Source: an uncultured Alphaproteobacteria bacterium | GTDB lineage: Bacteria; Pseudomonadota; Alphaproteobacteria; Caulobacterales; Caulobacteraceae | Length of the DNA stretch: 64,000 bases | Direction: 5' to 3' | Assembly (NCBI GenBank): GCA_903822175.1 | Contig: CAIJOB010000024.1 | Location: forward strand, 42,876-106,875 | Shown here: positions 18,497 to 26,484 of the stretch, in pieces | Numbering within the stretch: the stretch's first letter is position 1 | How the letters are laid out: every line of letters starts with the position of its first letter | Position numbers and translations under genes: made by a program | The notes under the pieces: model-generated | Seen by the model: the letters and a program-made list of their open reading frames with translations, nothing else | Database searches by the model: none | What the model was told of the DNA's origin: nothing

Positions 18497-18898
18497 ATGA
18501 CGCTTTCCTGTCTCTGCGGTCACGTTAGCCTCACGGTGGAGCGGCGGCCGGACTACATCAACGAATGCAACTGCACGCTTTGCAGCAAGGCGGGCGCGCG
18601 CTGGGGGTATTTCCAGCCGTCGGAGGTCCGCGTCGACGGCCCCACGAGAGGCTACTGCCGAGCCGACAAGGACGCTCCGAACGCGGAAGTCCACTTCTGC
18701 GCCGGGTGCGGTTCCACGACCCATTTTGTTCTGACCAAGGGCGCGGTCGCGAAATTCGGCAATACGCTGATGGGTGTAAACATGTGGCTGGCGGCGGAGC
18801 GAGACCTGTCCGGCGTCGAAGTGCGCTACCCCGACGGGCAGGCCTGGTCTGGCGTCGGCGATTTTGACTATGTCCGGGAATCCCGGATCATCGGTTGA
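18497..18898 (+). CDS. GFA (CENP-V) family zinc-binding protein
   Basis: 133 residues. Zinc-ligand pairs CLCGHVSLTV (about 5-7), CNCTLC (about 24-29) and CAGCGSTTHF (about 74-77) define the GFA/CENP-V fold, once named for glutathione-dependent formaldehyde-activating enzyme. Members bind zinc and some bind S-hydroxymethylglutathione; most are uncharacterised. The length is typical. It follows prfA by 63 bases on the same strand and converges on the unknown module at 18906 with seven bases between stops. A specific formaldehyde role should not be assumed. Confidence 0.88.
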   Translation: MTLSCLCGHVSLTVERRPDYINECNCTLCSKAGARWGYFQPSEVRVDGPTRGYCRADKDAPNAEVHFCAGCGSTTHFVLTKGAVAKFGNTLMGVNMWLAAERDLSGVEVRYPDGQAWSGVGDFDYVRESRIIG

Positions 18899-18905
18899 GG
18901 CGCAG

Positions 18906-19763
18906 CTAGCGCTTGGCGTCGCCCAGGCCGACGCCCCAGCCGAACTTGATGTCCTTGGCGCCGGACCGCTCAAAATAGTCCTGCCAGGTCGCTTCGTGCG
19001 CGGGGCCCTGCAAGCGGCGCAGGCTCGGGCGCAGCAGGTAGTGGACGCGCACGCTGGCGCCCTTCAGGTCGGGGCGGAACACGCCGAGTTCGGTCGGCAG
19101 CGCGACCTGCGAGCCCTTGTTCTTGTACTGTGAGAAATTGGCGCTGTTCTGAGCCATGTCGGAGATGATCACCAGGCGGCGCTGGCCGACGCCCGGGCCG
19201 AAATCTTCCTCGCGCGAGATGTTGCTGATGGTCTCCACCAAGGGCGAGGTCTCCGCCTCCCCGACCCGGGCCAACGAGTCCAGGTAGCGCGCCATCGGCT
19301 TGCCGGCGACGGTCTCGAAGCGGTGCGCGACCTGATCCTCGTTGACGGCGATGCCATAGACCTCAGCGCGTTTCTGCACCCGGCAGAGCTTGAAATTGCG
19401 CAAGGGCGTGTCGGCGTTCTCGCCGACGCCGCGCACGGTCAGCAGGTCGTAGCGATGCAGGCGGTCGTATTCGTAGAGCAACACCGTCTTGGCGTAGGTG
19501 ATCTGGGCCGGCGTGAAGCGGTCGGTCTGGTCGATCACCAGCACCGTGTGGGCCTTGGGCAGCAGCTGGTCGGTCTCGCAGCCGGTGGCCACATCCACGG
19601 GCTTTGGCCTGGCGAGGATCGCCAGCAGGACGAGCAGCGCCGCACCGACCACCACGACGGCATAGAACTTCAGCGCTCGCTGGGTCTCGGCGACCCGCTC
19701 GGCGGACGCCGGGCGCCGGCGCGATGACAGGAGGCGCCGCCGCGGACCCCGGCCCAGCGCCAT
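18906..19763 (-). CDS. Membrane-anchored protein of unknown function with a von Willebrand A-like core
   Basis: 285 residues. A basic N-terminus is followed by one membrane helix at 33-51 (FYAVVVVGAALLVLLAILA) and an extracytoplasmic domain. That domain has the strand-loop TVLVIDQTDRFT (Asp78, Asp81) and a second strand RRLVIISDMAQNS about 130 residues later, the order seen in von Willebrand A folds, although the DxSxS metal site is not canonical. It starts three bases after the stop of the 529-residue membrane protein, so the pair is one operon. I do not recognise either family. A sensor or structural role at the inner membrane is possible, but this is inference. Confidence 0.7.
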   Translation of the reverse strand: MALGRGPRRRLLSSRRRPASAERVAETQRALKFYAVVVVGAALLVLLAILARPKPVDVATGCETDQLLPKAHTVLVIDQTDRFTPAQITYAKTVLLYEYDRLHRYDLLTVRGVGENADTPLRNFKLCRVQKRAEVYGIAVNEDQVAHRFETVAGKPMARYLDSLARVGEAETSPLVETISNISREEDFGPGVGQRRLVIISDMAQNSANFSQYKNKGSQVALPTELGVFRPDLKGASVRVHYLLRPSLRRLQGPAHEATWQDYFERSGAKDIKFGWGVGLGDAKR

Positions 19764-19766
19764 GCC

Positions 19767-21356
19767 TCAGGCGACCCGGCTGGTGGGGATGGCGGCGGCG
19801 GCCAGTTCCCGACGCTGCGAGACCTGCCGGTCGGCGACCTGCAGCACCTCGGCCTCAATCTCGCGGACGCCATCGCCGAGGGCGGCGAGCAGGCCCTCGC
19901 CATGCAGGCGCAGGCGCTTGGCGATCCGGCCGTTCTCGGCGGCCACTTCGTCGGCGGCCTTCAGATGGTCGCGGAACGCCGCGAGGCGCGCCTCGACGGT
20001 CTGTAGCGAACCGTGCAGCTCGGCCTTCTCGCCCGCCTCGCCGAACCGGCCGTCGCGGTAGTCGGCGAGGCTCGGGAAGGTCCGGAAATAGGCCGGCGCC
20101 GTGCCCTCGTGGCGCACCTTCAGGTTCTCCTCGCGATAGGCCTGCAGCAGCGAGGCGCCCTGCCGCACCCATTCGGCCTCCGCGGCCAGGGCCTCGCTAT
20201 GGCGCTGGTGGGCCTGGTCGTTGACATAGCGGGTCTCGGCCCCCGCCTGCGCGCTGTCGGCGACCGCCGTGTCGAGGTCGGCGAGGGCCTCTTCCATGGC
20301 GGCGCGGGCGTTGTCCTCGACCTCGGCCATGGCGTCGGCGAAGGCGTCGCGGGCGTGCTGATAGCGCCGGTCGACCTTCATGTAGTCGAAATAGCGGTCG
20401 CCGAGATGGTCCCAAGCCTCCTTGCTGACCAGCAGATGCGCGCCTAGGCCCAGCACCAGCAGCGCCCAGGAGTACATGGTGTGCAGGCCGAGCACGCCTT
20501 CGCTGCGCACATGGCGCCAGGCGTCCAGCGCGGCCTGCGGCAGGGCGCCGGCGGCATATTGGCTGGCCGCCAGCTCGGCTACCTCGCGGAAGTGGGCGAT
20601 GTAGATGTTCCAGACGACGGCGGCGGCCAGGCAGGCCCCGCTGACGGCCCCGCCCAGCAGCTTGGTCTGCCACCGCACATGGCCCATCAGCCGCCAGCCG
20701 AACCCGCCGGCGGCGATGCCGAGCGCCAGGTTCACCGCGCTGATCAACAGCGCGATGAAGATGCCGCCGATCCAGCCCTCGTCGGAGATCTTGCGCAGCA
20801 ACAGGCCGTTGAAGCCGGACTCCACCAGCATCAGCAGCGCCAGCAGCGAGGCCAGACCATGCGGCGAGGCGCGATAGACCGCCGCCCGCTGCAGCCGGTT
20901 GTTGGCGCGGAAGTAGCGAAGGTCCAAGAGGGCGTCGAGTTCGCGCTCTTTCAGGTCGATCAGCTCGGCGCGGTGCTCGGTCAGCGAGCGCGTCACCACC
21001 TGATCGATGCGAGTTTTCTCCAGCTCCTCGTCGATGCCCAGCGGGCGCAGGCCGGCCAGCAGCTGGGCCGCGCGGGCCAGCTGTTCGGCCAGGAAGCGAT
21101 GCACCGAGGCTATGCCTCGGAAGATCTCCTCGCAGATCCGCCGCTGCATGGCGTTCAGGTCGTGGTCGTCTTTGTGCGGCAGGCCGTGGGCGCCGTCGTC
21201 GCGCGCCTGCTGCTCCAGCTTCAGCTTCTGCTTGAGCCGCTCGTGGTCGGCGACTTGCTCGCGGCCGAGCAGCGGAATGGCCAGATGTTTCGGCCACTTG
21301 TCCGACGCACCGCCGCCCAGCGGCAGGATTCCAGCCTTGTTGTCGTTCGTCGCCAT
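19767..21356 (-). CDS. Polytopic membrane protein with long C-terminal coiled coil, function unknown
   Basis: 529 residues. The first 160 are soluble and helical with many charged residues (QRRICEEIFRGIASVHRFL, IDLKERELDALLDLR). Four membrane helices lie at about 168-187, 195-218, 233-254 and 291-310; the first contains an unusual buried Glu-Ser (MLVESGFNGLLL). The remaining 220 residues are mostly long charged helices suggesting a coiled coil (EVEDNARAAMEEALADLDTAV, and near the end REIEAEVLQVADRQV). Partner of the von Willebrand-like protein at 18906 (three bases apart). The shape recalls membrane parts of signalling or defence complexes, but no known family is identified. Transcription starts in the 89-base gap before the BrkB gene. 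Confidence 0.75.
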   Translation of the reverse strand: MATNDNKAGILPLGGGASDKWPKHLAIPLLGREQVADHERLKQKLKLEQQARDDGAHGLPHKDDHDLNAMQRRICEEIFRGIASVHRFLAEQLARAAQLLAGLRPLGIDEELEKTRIDQVVTRSLTEHRAELIDLKERELDALLDLRYFRANNRLQRAAVYRASPHGLASLLALLMLVESGFNGLLLRKISDEGWIGGIFIALLISAVNLALGIAAGGFGWRLMGHVRWQTKLLGGAVSGACLAAAVVWNIYIAHFREVAELAASQYAAGALPQAALDAWRHVRSEGVLGLHTMYSWALLVLGLGAHLLVSKEAWDHLGDRYFDYMKVDRRYQHARDAFADAMAEVEDNARAAMEEALADLDTAVADSAQAGAETRYVNDQAHQRHSEALAAEAEWVRQGASLLQAYREENLKVRHEGTAPAYFRTFPSLADYRDGRFGEAGEKAELHGSLQTVEARLAAFRDHLKAADEVAAENGRIAKRLRLHGEGLLAALGDGVREIEAEVLQVADRQVSQRRELAAAAIPTSRVA

Positions 21357-21444
21357 GGCCTTGCATGTAAGATCGCGGCGAGCGCCAGCGCAACGCGCCT
21401 CAGGCCCCTCGCGGATTACATCGCGACAATGTTTGCGGCCCTGG

Positions 21445-22467
21445 TTACGGCGCAGAGCGAGCTGAAGGCTCGGCGCCGACCTGGTCTTCCAGCTCGGAAT
21501 TGAACTCCGCGCCGGCCAGGACGATGGTCAGCGACAGCCAGATCCAGGTCATGAAACCGACGATGGCCCCCAGCGAGCCGTAGGTGCGGTCATAGGTCCC
21601 GAAGCGGCCGACGTAGAAGGAAAAGGCCACGCTCATCCCCATCCAGGCCACGGCCGCCAGCACCCCGCCCGGCGTGATCCAGCGCCAGCGGGCGCGCGGC
21701 CGCGACGGCGCGAAGCGGTAGAGAATCGAGAGGCCGCAGACCGCCACGACGAACAGCGCCGGCCAGCGCAGGAGGCTGGCGCTCGCCCAGGCCCGCAGGC
21801 CCAGCCAAGACAGCACCTCCGGCGCCGCGACGACGGCGGCCATGGCGGCGATGCTGAACAGCAGCGCACCGGCGGTGAAGGTCAGGGAGACCAGGTTGAG
21901 GACGAAGAAGTTGCGCGTCTCCTTGCACTCGTAGGCGACGTTCAGACCACCGATCAGCCCCTTCATCCCGGCGTTGGAGGTCCAGACCGAGAGCAGCAGG
22001 CTGATGAGGAAGGTCGCGCCGAGGCTGGCGTGCGAGGTGACGGCCAGCCGCGTGATCTGCTCGGTCAGCACGCTGACGCCGCCGGCCGGCAACAGGCCCT
22101 GGAAGTCGGCGATCTCGCGTTGCGCTCCCTGCAGATCGCCGACCAGGCCGAACAGCGAGACGAAGACGGCCAGCGCCGGGAACAGGGCCAGCAGCGCGTA
22201 GAAGGCCGAGCCCGCCGCTACAGCCGGGATGCGGTCGGCGGTGAATTCCCTGAGCGTGCGCTGGGCGATCCGCTTCCAGCTCCGCGGTGTGACCTCGGTC
22301 AGGGTGTCGGCGGGCTGGACCGTGGCCAGCGCGCGGGCCTTGCGCAGCGCCGCGTCGGCCGCGACCGTGGCGAGACCCACCGCCGCGCCGGCCAGAAAGG
22401 CGCTCCACCGGCCGAAGCGCCGCGGCGGGTCGCTCGGCCCACGGAATCGGGTTGGATCGGCCGTCAT
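21445..22467 (-). CDS. YihY/BrkB family inner-membrane protein
   Basis: 340 residues from the ATG at 22465-22467. An N-terminal cytoplasmic part with one hydrophobic stretch is followed by the family core: AAGSAFYALLALFPALAVFVSLFGL, then about five further membrane segments and the closing GSLGAIVGFMTWIWLSLTIVLAGAEFNSELE, a strong family signature. The family was once called ribonuclease BN, which is incorrect; the true role (transport or envelope) is unsettled. The frame remains open far upstream on this strand, but only codons from 22467 match the family. It is divergent from the cyclic-nucleotide-domain gene at 22660 across 192 bases. Confidence 0.9.
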   Translation of the reverse strand: MTADPTRFRGPSDPPRRFGRWSAFLAGAAVGLATVAADAALRKARALATVQPADTLTEVTPRSWKRIAQRTLREFTADRIPAVAAGSAFYALLALFPALAVFVSLFGLVGDLQGAQREIADFQGLLPAGGVSVLTEQITRLAVTSHASLGATFLISLLLSVWTSNAGMKGLIGGLNVAYECKETRNFFVLNLVSLTFTAGALLFSIAAMAAVVAAPEVLSWLGLRAWASASLLRWPALFVVAVCGLSILYRFAPSRPRARWRWITPGGVLAAVAWMGMSVAFSFYVGRFGTYDRTYGSLGAIVGFMTWIWLSLTIVLAGAEFNSELEDQVGAEPSARSAP

Positions 22468-22659
22468 GAACGCCCCGGAAATGGTCCTGAAGCGTGAAGG
22501 CGAACCTGCGCCGTATGGTTCCAGCCTGGACGCCAAGACCGAGCCGCTCGACCTCGCGAAGCCGGCGTCCAGATCCATCGCCGGCGAGCTCAACGGAGGG
22601 CCGCAATTGCGCCCAACCCCGAAACCGTTGTTAACTGTGAATCGGGGGGAGCGACGCGA

Positions 22660-23643
22660 ATGTCGAGCCATGTCGAGGTAAGCGCCACCGGAGGGATTGG
22701 GCCCGAGCTGATCGCGGCCCTGCAGCCCTCGTTGACCCCCTTCGCGGTCGAGCCCGGCGAGCTGTTGTTCCGCCAGAACGACCCCGCCGACGGCATGCAT
22801 GTGATCGCGCAAGGCCGCATCCGTGTGCAGGGCCGAACGCTCGCCGACGGCCTGGTGCAACTGGCCGAGGTCGGGCCGGGCGACATCGTCGGCGAGTTCA
22901 GCCTGATCGACCTGGGCCGCCGCTCGGCCACCGCCGAGGCTGTCGAGGCCACCCAGGGCCATTTCCTGGCGCGCGAGCAGTTCGAGCGGCTGATCTTCAT
23001 GGGAGACGCGGCCGCCACCGGGCTCGCCCGCCACATCCGCCACCTGGCCTGCGCGCGCACCCGCAGCACCATCGCGGCGATCGCGCAAACCCCGCCGGGC
23101 GCCGCGGAGATGCGCCCTGCCCCACCGGCCCATGCCCCGCCCAAGCCGCGCGCCAAGGACGGCGCGGCGGCCATGCTGCAGGCCTTGCACCAGTTCAGCC
23201 ATTTCCGGCCCGAGGAGATCGCCCAGCTCATGCGCGCGGCGAGCGTCACCGATGCGGCGCGGGGCACGGTGCTGGCCGCCCCGGCCGGGTCGGCGGTCGG
23301 GCTCTATGTGATCCTGCGGGGCGCGGTGCGCACGGGCCTGCCGATCGGCGGCGGCATCGAGCAGCTGCTGATCCATGGCCCCGGCAAGATCGTCGGCGCC
23401 ATCGCCGCCCTCGACGGCGGCCCACAGCCCGCCCAGCTCGACGTGCGCGAAGACGCCATCCTGATTCACCTGCCGCAGGAGCGAATGGCCAGGCTGGAGG
23501 CCGATAGCGGGTCGGGGTCGGTCAAGCTGGTCGACCTGGTCTCCAAGCAGCTCACCGCCGACCTGCGCGCGCTCTCGCGCCGCCAGGGGCGCCAGCGCAG
23601 CATGGCCGCGCTCAACGCGGCTGGGGAGACAGCGCATGTGTAG
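22660..23643 (+). CDS. Protein with two cyclic-nucleotide-binding domains, no DNA-binding domain
   Basis: 327 residues. Domain 1 (about 20-130) has the beta-roll GELLFRQNDPADGMHVIAQG and a recognisable phosphate-binding cassette GEFSLIDLGRRSATAEA, with the Glu and Arg that contact the cyclic phosphate in this fold. Domain 2 (about 185-300) keeps the roll (GTVLAAPAGSAVGLYVILRG) but its cassette region (GKIVGAIAALDGGPQPAQL) lacks them, so only the first domain seems able to bind. No helix-turn-helix follows, unlike Crp/Fnr. Its last 8 bases overlap the amidotransferase start, implying translational coupling. It may report cyclic-nucleotide level to that enzyme; this is inference. A linker of about 30 residues rich in Pro and Ala joins the domains. 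Confidence 0.82.
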   Translation: MSSHVEVSATGGIGPELIAALQPSLTPFAVEPGELLFRQNDPADGMHVIAQGRIRVQGRTLADGLVQLAEVGPGDIVGEFSLIDLGRRSATAEAVEATQGHFLAREQFERLIFMGDAAATGLARHIRHLACARTRSTIAAIAQTPPGAAEMRPAPPAHAPPKPRAKDGAAAMLQALHQFSHFRPEEIAQLMRAASVTDAARGTVLAAPAGSAVGLYVILRGAVRTGLPIGGGIEQLLIHGPGKIVGAIAALDGGPQPAQLDVREDAILIHLPQERMARLEADSGSGSVKLVDLVSKQLTADLRALSRRQGRQRSMAALNAAGETAHV

Positions 23644-24550
23644 GATGCTGGGCTACCTTGGGCCGCCGGTGCTGCTTGACGACCTGCTCTATGCGCCGGA
23701 CAGCTCGCTTCTGAAGCAGACCGTCGACGCGCAGATGCTGGCCATGCTGAACTTGGCCGGCTTTGGCTTCGCCGCCTGGGACCCGGACTGGCCCAAGCCT
23801 GAGGCCCCGCTCTGCTACCGCAACACCCAGGTCGCGATCTTCGACCGCAACGTCCAGGCCATGGCGCGCAAGCTGCAGGCCCGCGCCGTGGTGGCGCACC
23901 TGCGCGGCGTCCCCTACCGCTCCGACACCCAGGTCAATATCGAGAACGTGCACCCCTTCCATTTCGAGGGCCTGCCGATCGTCATGGCCCACAACGGCGA
24001 CCTGTCGGGCTTCAACCAAATCCGCTTCGACCTGGTCGAGCACATCAAGCCGGAGTTCGCGCGGCGCATCCACGGCTCGGCGGACTCAGCCTGGATCTAC
24101 GCCATGGTGGTGTCGGCGCTGGAAAACCCCGAGGGGCCGCTGACCACCACCGAGATCCTGCGCGCCATCGAGCAGACCCTGACGACGCTGCGCAAGATCC
24201 GCGAGCGCCACGGCATCCATCGTTCGTCCTCGGTCAACCTGATCTTCGGCGATGGGCGCAATCTGGTGGCCACCCGCTTCACTTTCGATTTCGGCCGGTT
24301 CGATGTGGCGCCGTTCCAGGGCGGCATCGAGTTCCTGAGCCAGTGGTACACGCTGGGCCGCGATTACGGCCTGCACGACGGCGAGTGGAAGATGATCGGC
24401 GGGCCCGAGGGCGCCGACGCGGTCATCGTCGCCTCCGAGCCGCTCACCCGCGACGTGGCCACCTGGGTCGAGGTGCCGGAATATTCCGCGCTCAGCGTCA
24501 CCCGCAGTGATGGGGCCCTGCGCGGCGAGGTGGTGACGCTGGACGCCTGA
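23636..24550 (+). CDS. Class II glutamine amidotransferase domain protein
   Basis: 304 residues. It begins MCRMLGYLG; after Met removal Cys2 is the N-terminal nucleophile of class II (Ntn) amidotransferases. Further family features are VVAHLRGVPYRSDTQVN (ammonia-donor pocket), HPFHFEGLPIVMAHNGDLSGF and SADSAWIYAMV. The protein consists only of the glutaminase domain, as in YafJ-like or EgtC-like proteins, so it would release ammonia or act as a gamma-glutamyl amidase with an unknown acceptor. No ergothioneine genes are nearby. The start overlaps the preceding cyclic-nucleotide-domain gene by 8 bases, and a MOSC gene follows after 25. Confidence 0.88.
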   Translation: MCRMLGYLGPPVLLDDLLYAPDSSLLKQTVDAQMLAMLNLAGFGFAAWDPDWPKPEAPLCYRNTQVAIFDRNVQAMARKLQARAVVAHLRGVPYRSDTQVNIENVHPFHFEGLPIVMAHNGDLSGFNQIRFDLVEHIKPEFARRIHGSADSAWIYAMVVSALENPEGPLTTTEILRAIEQTLTTLRKIRERHGIHRSSSVNLIFGDGRNLVATRFTFDFGRFDVAPFQGGIEFLSQWYTLGRDYGLHDGEWKMIGGPEGADAVIVASEPLTRDVATWVEVPEYSALSVTRSDGALRGEVVTLDA

Positions 24551-24575
24551 GGCGCTTTGCGGCAAGGCGTGGCGC

Positions 24576-25367
24576 ATGAACGGTCACGTCGCGGCCATCT
24601 TCCGCCACCCGGTGAAAGGCTTCACGCCCGAGCCTCTGCGAGAGGTCGCGCTCGCCCCCGGCGAGGGGTTTCCGTTCGACCGGCTGTGGGCGGTGGAGAA
24701 CGGGCCTAGCGGCTTCGATCCCGCCGCGCCGGCCTTCGTGCCCAAGCAGAAATTCACGGTCCTGGCCCAGATCGCCAAGGTGGCCGCCGCGGGCACCCGC
24801 TATGACGACGCCACCGACATGCTGCGCGTCACCGGCCCCGACGGGCGGGAATTCGCCGGGCGGATGGCCGATCCTGCCGCTCAGCTCGCCTTCGCCGCCT
24901 GGCTGACCGACCTCTTGGGCGAGGACGTCCGCGGTGAGCTCAAGGTGCTGAAGGCGCCGGCCGAGCACCGCTTCACCGACCACCCGCTGGGCCAGGTCTC
25001 CATCGTCAACCTCGCCAGCGTCCGCGACCTGGGGCAGCGGATGGGGGTCGAGCTCGACCCGCTGCGCTTCCGCGCCAACCTCTATGTCGAGGGCTGGCCG
25101 GCCTGGGTGGAGAACGACTGGGCGGGCAAGCCCCTGATGGTCGGCTGGGCGCGGGCGCAGGTGTTCAAGCCGATCGTGCGCTGCGCGGCGACCCATGTGG
25201 ACCCGACCAGCGCTGAGCGCGACCTGGACGTCTGCAAGGCGCTGTTCGACAACTATGGCCACCTGTTCTGCGGCATCTATATCCGGGTGACCTCGGCCGG
25301 CGCCGTCGGCCTAGGCGATGCGGTGACCGCGCCATCTCTCGAGCCCGTTTCCGAGGACGCTGAATGA
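24576..25367 (+). CDS. MOSC domain protein (molybdenum cofactor sulfurase C-terminal type)
   Basis: 263 residues. An N-terminal MOSC_N beta domain (HPVKGFTPEPLREVALAPGEGFPFDR) is followed by the MOSC domain with LDPLRFRANLYVEGWPAWVEN and VFKPIVRCAATHVDPTSAERD, whose Cys in VRCAATHVD is the conserved sulfur-carrier position. MOSC proteins bind molybdenum cofactor or carry sulfur, as in YcbX/YiiM-type N-hydroxylated base detoxification. The length matches the YcbX-like group without a ferredoxin tail. It overlaps prmC by four bases (ATGA), so the two are translationally coupled. Confidence 0.9.
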   Translation: MNGHVAAIFRHPVKGFTPEPLREVALAPGEGFPFDRLWAVENGPSGFDPAAPAFVPKQKFTVLAQIAKVAAAGTRYDDATDMLRVTGPDGREFAGRMADPAAQLAFAAWLTDLLGEDVRGELKVLKAPAEHRFTDHPLGQVSIVNLASVRDLGQRMGVELDPLRFRANLYVEGWPAWVENDWAGKPLMVGWARAQVFKPIVRCAATHVDPTSAERDLDVCKALFDNYGHLFCGIYIRVTSAGAVGLGDAVTAPSLEPVSEDAE

Positions 25368-26227
25368 GCCTGAACCTGCTGCAGGCCTGGCAGACCGCCA
25401 AGAAACGCCTGGAGACCGCCGGGCTCGCCGGCCCGGTGATCGATGCGCGCCTCTTGGTAGAGGCCGCCGCCGACGCCACCCGTGCCGACATCGTCGCCGA
25501 CCCCTACCGCGCGCTGACGCCGGAGCAGGAAGCGAAGCTGGAAGACTACCTCAGCCGCCGCGAGCACCGCGAGCCGGTCAGCCACATCCTGGGCCGCAAG
25601 GGCTTCTGGAAGATCATGCTCAACGTCACGCCCGACGTGCTGACACCGCGTCCGGACACCGAGACTGTGGTGGAATGGGTGCTGCGCGACTTCCCCGAAC
25701 ATGCGGCCTGGTCGGTGCTGGACCTCGGCGTCGGCTCAGGCGCGATCATCCTGTCAATCCTGGCCGAGCGGCCGGCCGCGAAAGGTCTGGGCATCGACGT
25801 CTCGGAGGAGGCCCTGGCCGTGGCGCGCGACAACGCCGCCCATCTGGGCCTGGCAAGCCGGCTCGCCCTGCTGCGCGGCGACTGGACCGCGGGACTTGGC
25901 GAGAACAGCTTCGACCTGGTGGTCTCCAACCCGCCCTATATCGCCAGCCACGTCATCGAGACTCTGGAGCCGGAGGTGCGCGACCACGAACCGCGGCTCG
26001 CGCTGGAGGGCGGCGACGACGGCCTGATGCACTACCGCGTGCTCGCGCCGGAGATCCTGCGGGTGCTGAAGCCCGGCGGCCGCTTCGCCGTGGAGATCGG
26101 CTACGACCAGAAGGACGCTGTCGAGGCCCTGTTCCGTGAGGCCGGCGCGCAGGGCGTCCAGACGCTCAAGGATCTCGGCGACCGGCACCGCGTTGTCGCG
26201 GGTGCGAAAAAGACCTTGGAAAGCTGA
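25364..26227 (+). CDS. prmC: Release factor glutamine methyltransferase PrmC (HemK)
   Basis: 287 residues. PrmC methylates the Gln of the GGQ motif in RF1 and RF2, raising termination efficiency. The catalytic NPPY is at 189-192 (VVSNPPYIASHVI), SAM motif I is VLDLGVGSGAII around 125-136, and TPRPDTETVVEW and the N-terminal helical RF-binding domain (about 1-75) match the family. The substrate gene prfA is upstream at 17357 but not adjacent. Start overlaps the MOSC gene stop as ATGA. A 257-base structured leader and the DUF4167 gene follow. Confidence 0.96.
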   Translation: MSLNLLQAWQTAKKRLETAGLAGPVIDARLLVEAAADATRADIVADPYRALTPEQEAKLEDYLSRREHREPVSHILGRKGFWKIMLNVTPDVLTPRPDTETVVEWVLRDFPEHAAWSVLDLGVGSGAIILSILAERPAAKGLGIDVSEEALAVARDNAAHLGLASRLALLRGDWTAGLGENSFDLVVSNPPYIASHVIETLEPEVRDHEPRLALEGGDDGLMHYRVLAPEILRVLKPGGRFAVEIGYDQKDAVEALFREAGAQGVQTLKDLGDRHRVVAGAKKTLES

Positions 26228-26398
26228 GGCCGACTCGTTACTTAGAAAGCGTCTCCACCCAAATTGTCGGCTTCAGGTAGAGGTGTCCCGCGAAGGACGC
26301 ACACTGGTCCCGACAGGCGCGACGGCTCCCAAGGCCTCTCGCTGAAAGGCTCCGGGCGGAGACGGGGAACACTCAAAAGTCTTCGACATTCGAAACAC

Positions 26399-26456
26399 GG
26401 GCTAAGGCCCGATCCCGCTGAAGGCTAGCGCAGGCCGACCTGAACAGGGTCAGGCC
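26399..26456 (+). promoter_or_regulatory. Structured leader of the DUF4167 gene (two hairpins)
   Basis: In the 257-base gap 26228-26484, GGGC-TAAG-GCCC (26399-26410) forms one hairpin and GGCCGACC...GGTC-A-GGCC (26433-26456) a second with a 7-base loop and one bulged A, ending 28 bases before the ATG at 26485. The rest of the gap carries further short dyads around 26290-26365 and no open frame I trust. The length and folding potential suggest a long untranslated leader that could regulate translation; this is inference, and no known riboswitch consensus is visible. Confidence 0.35.
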
Positions 26457-26484
26457 GTAGGGAAACCAAGACGGTTATCAAATA

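Noticed and set aside
21445..23637. Single 730-codon frame joining the BrkB protein with a long N-terminal extension
   Set aside because: The extension is antisense to the cyclic-nucleotide-domain gene and has no family character; the BrkB protein starts at 22467.
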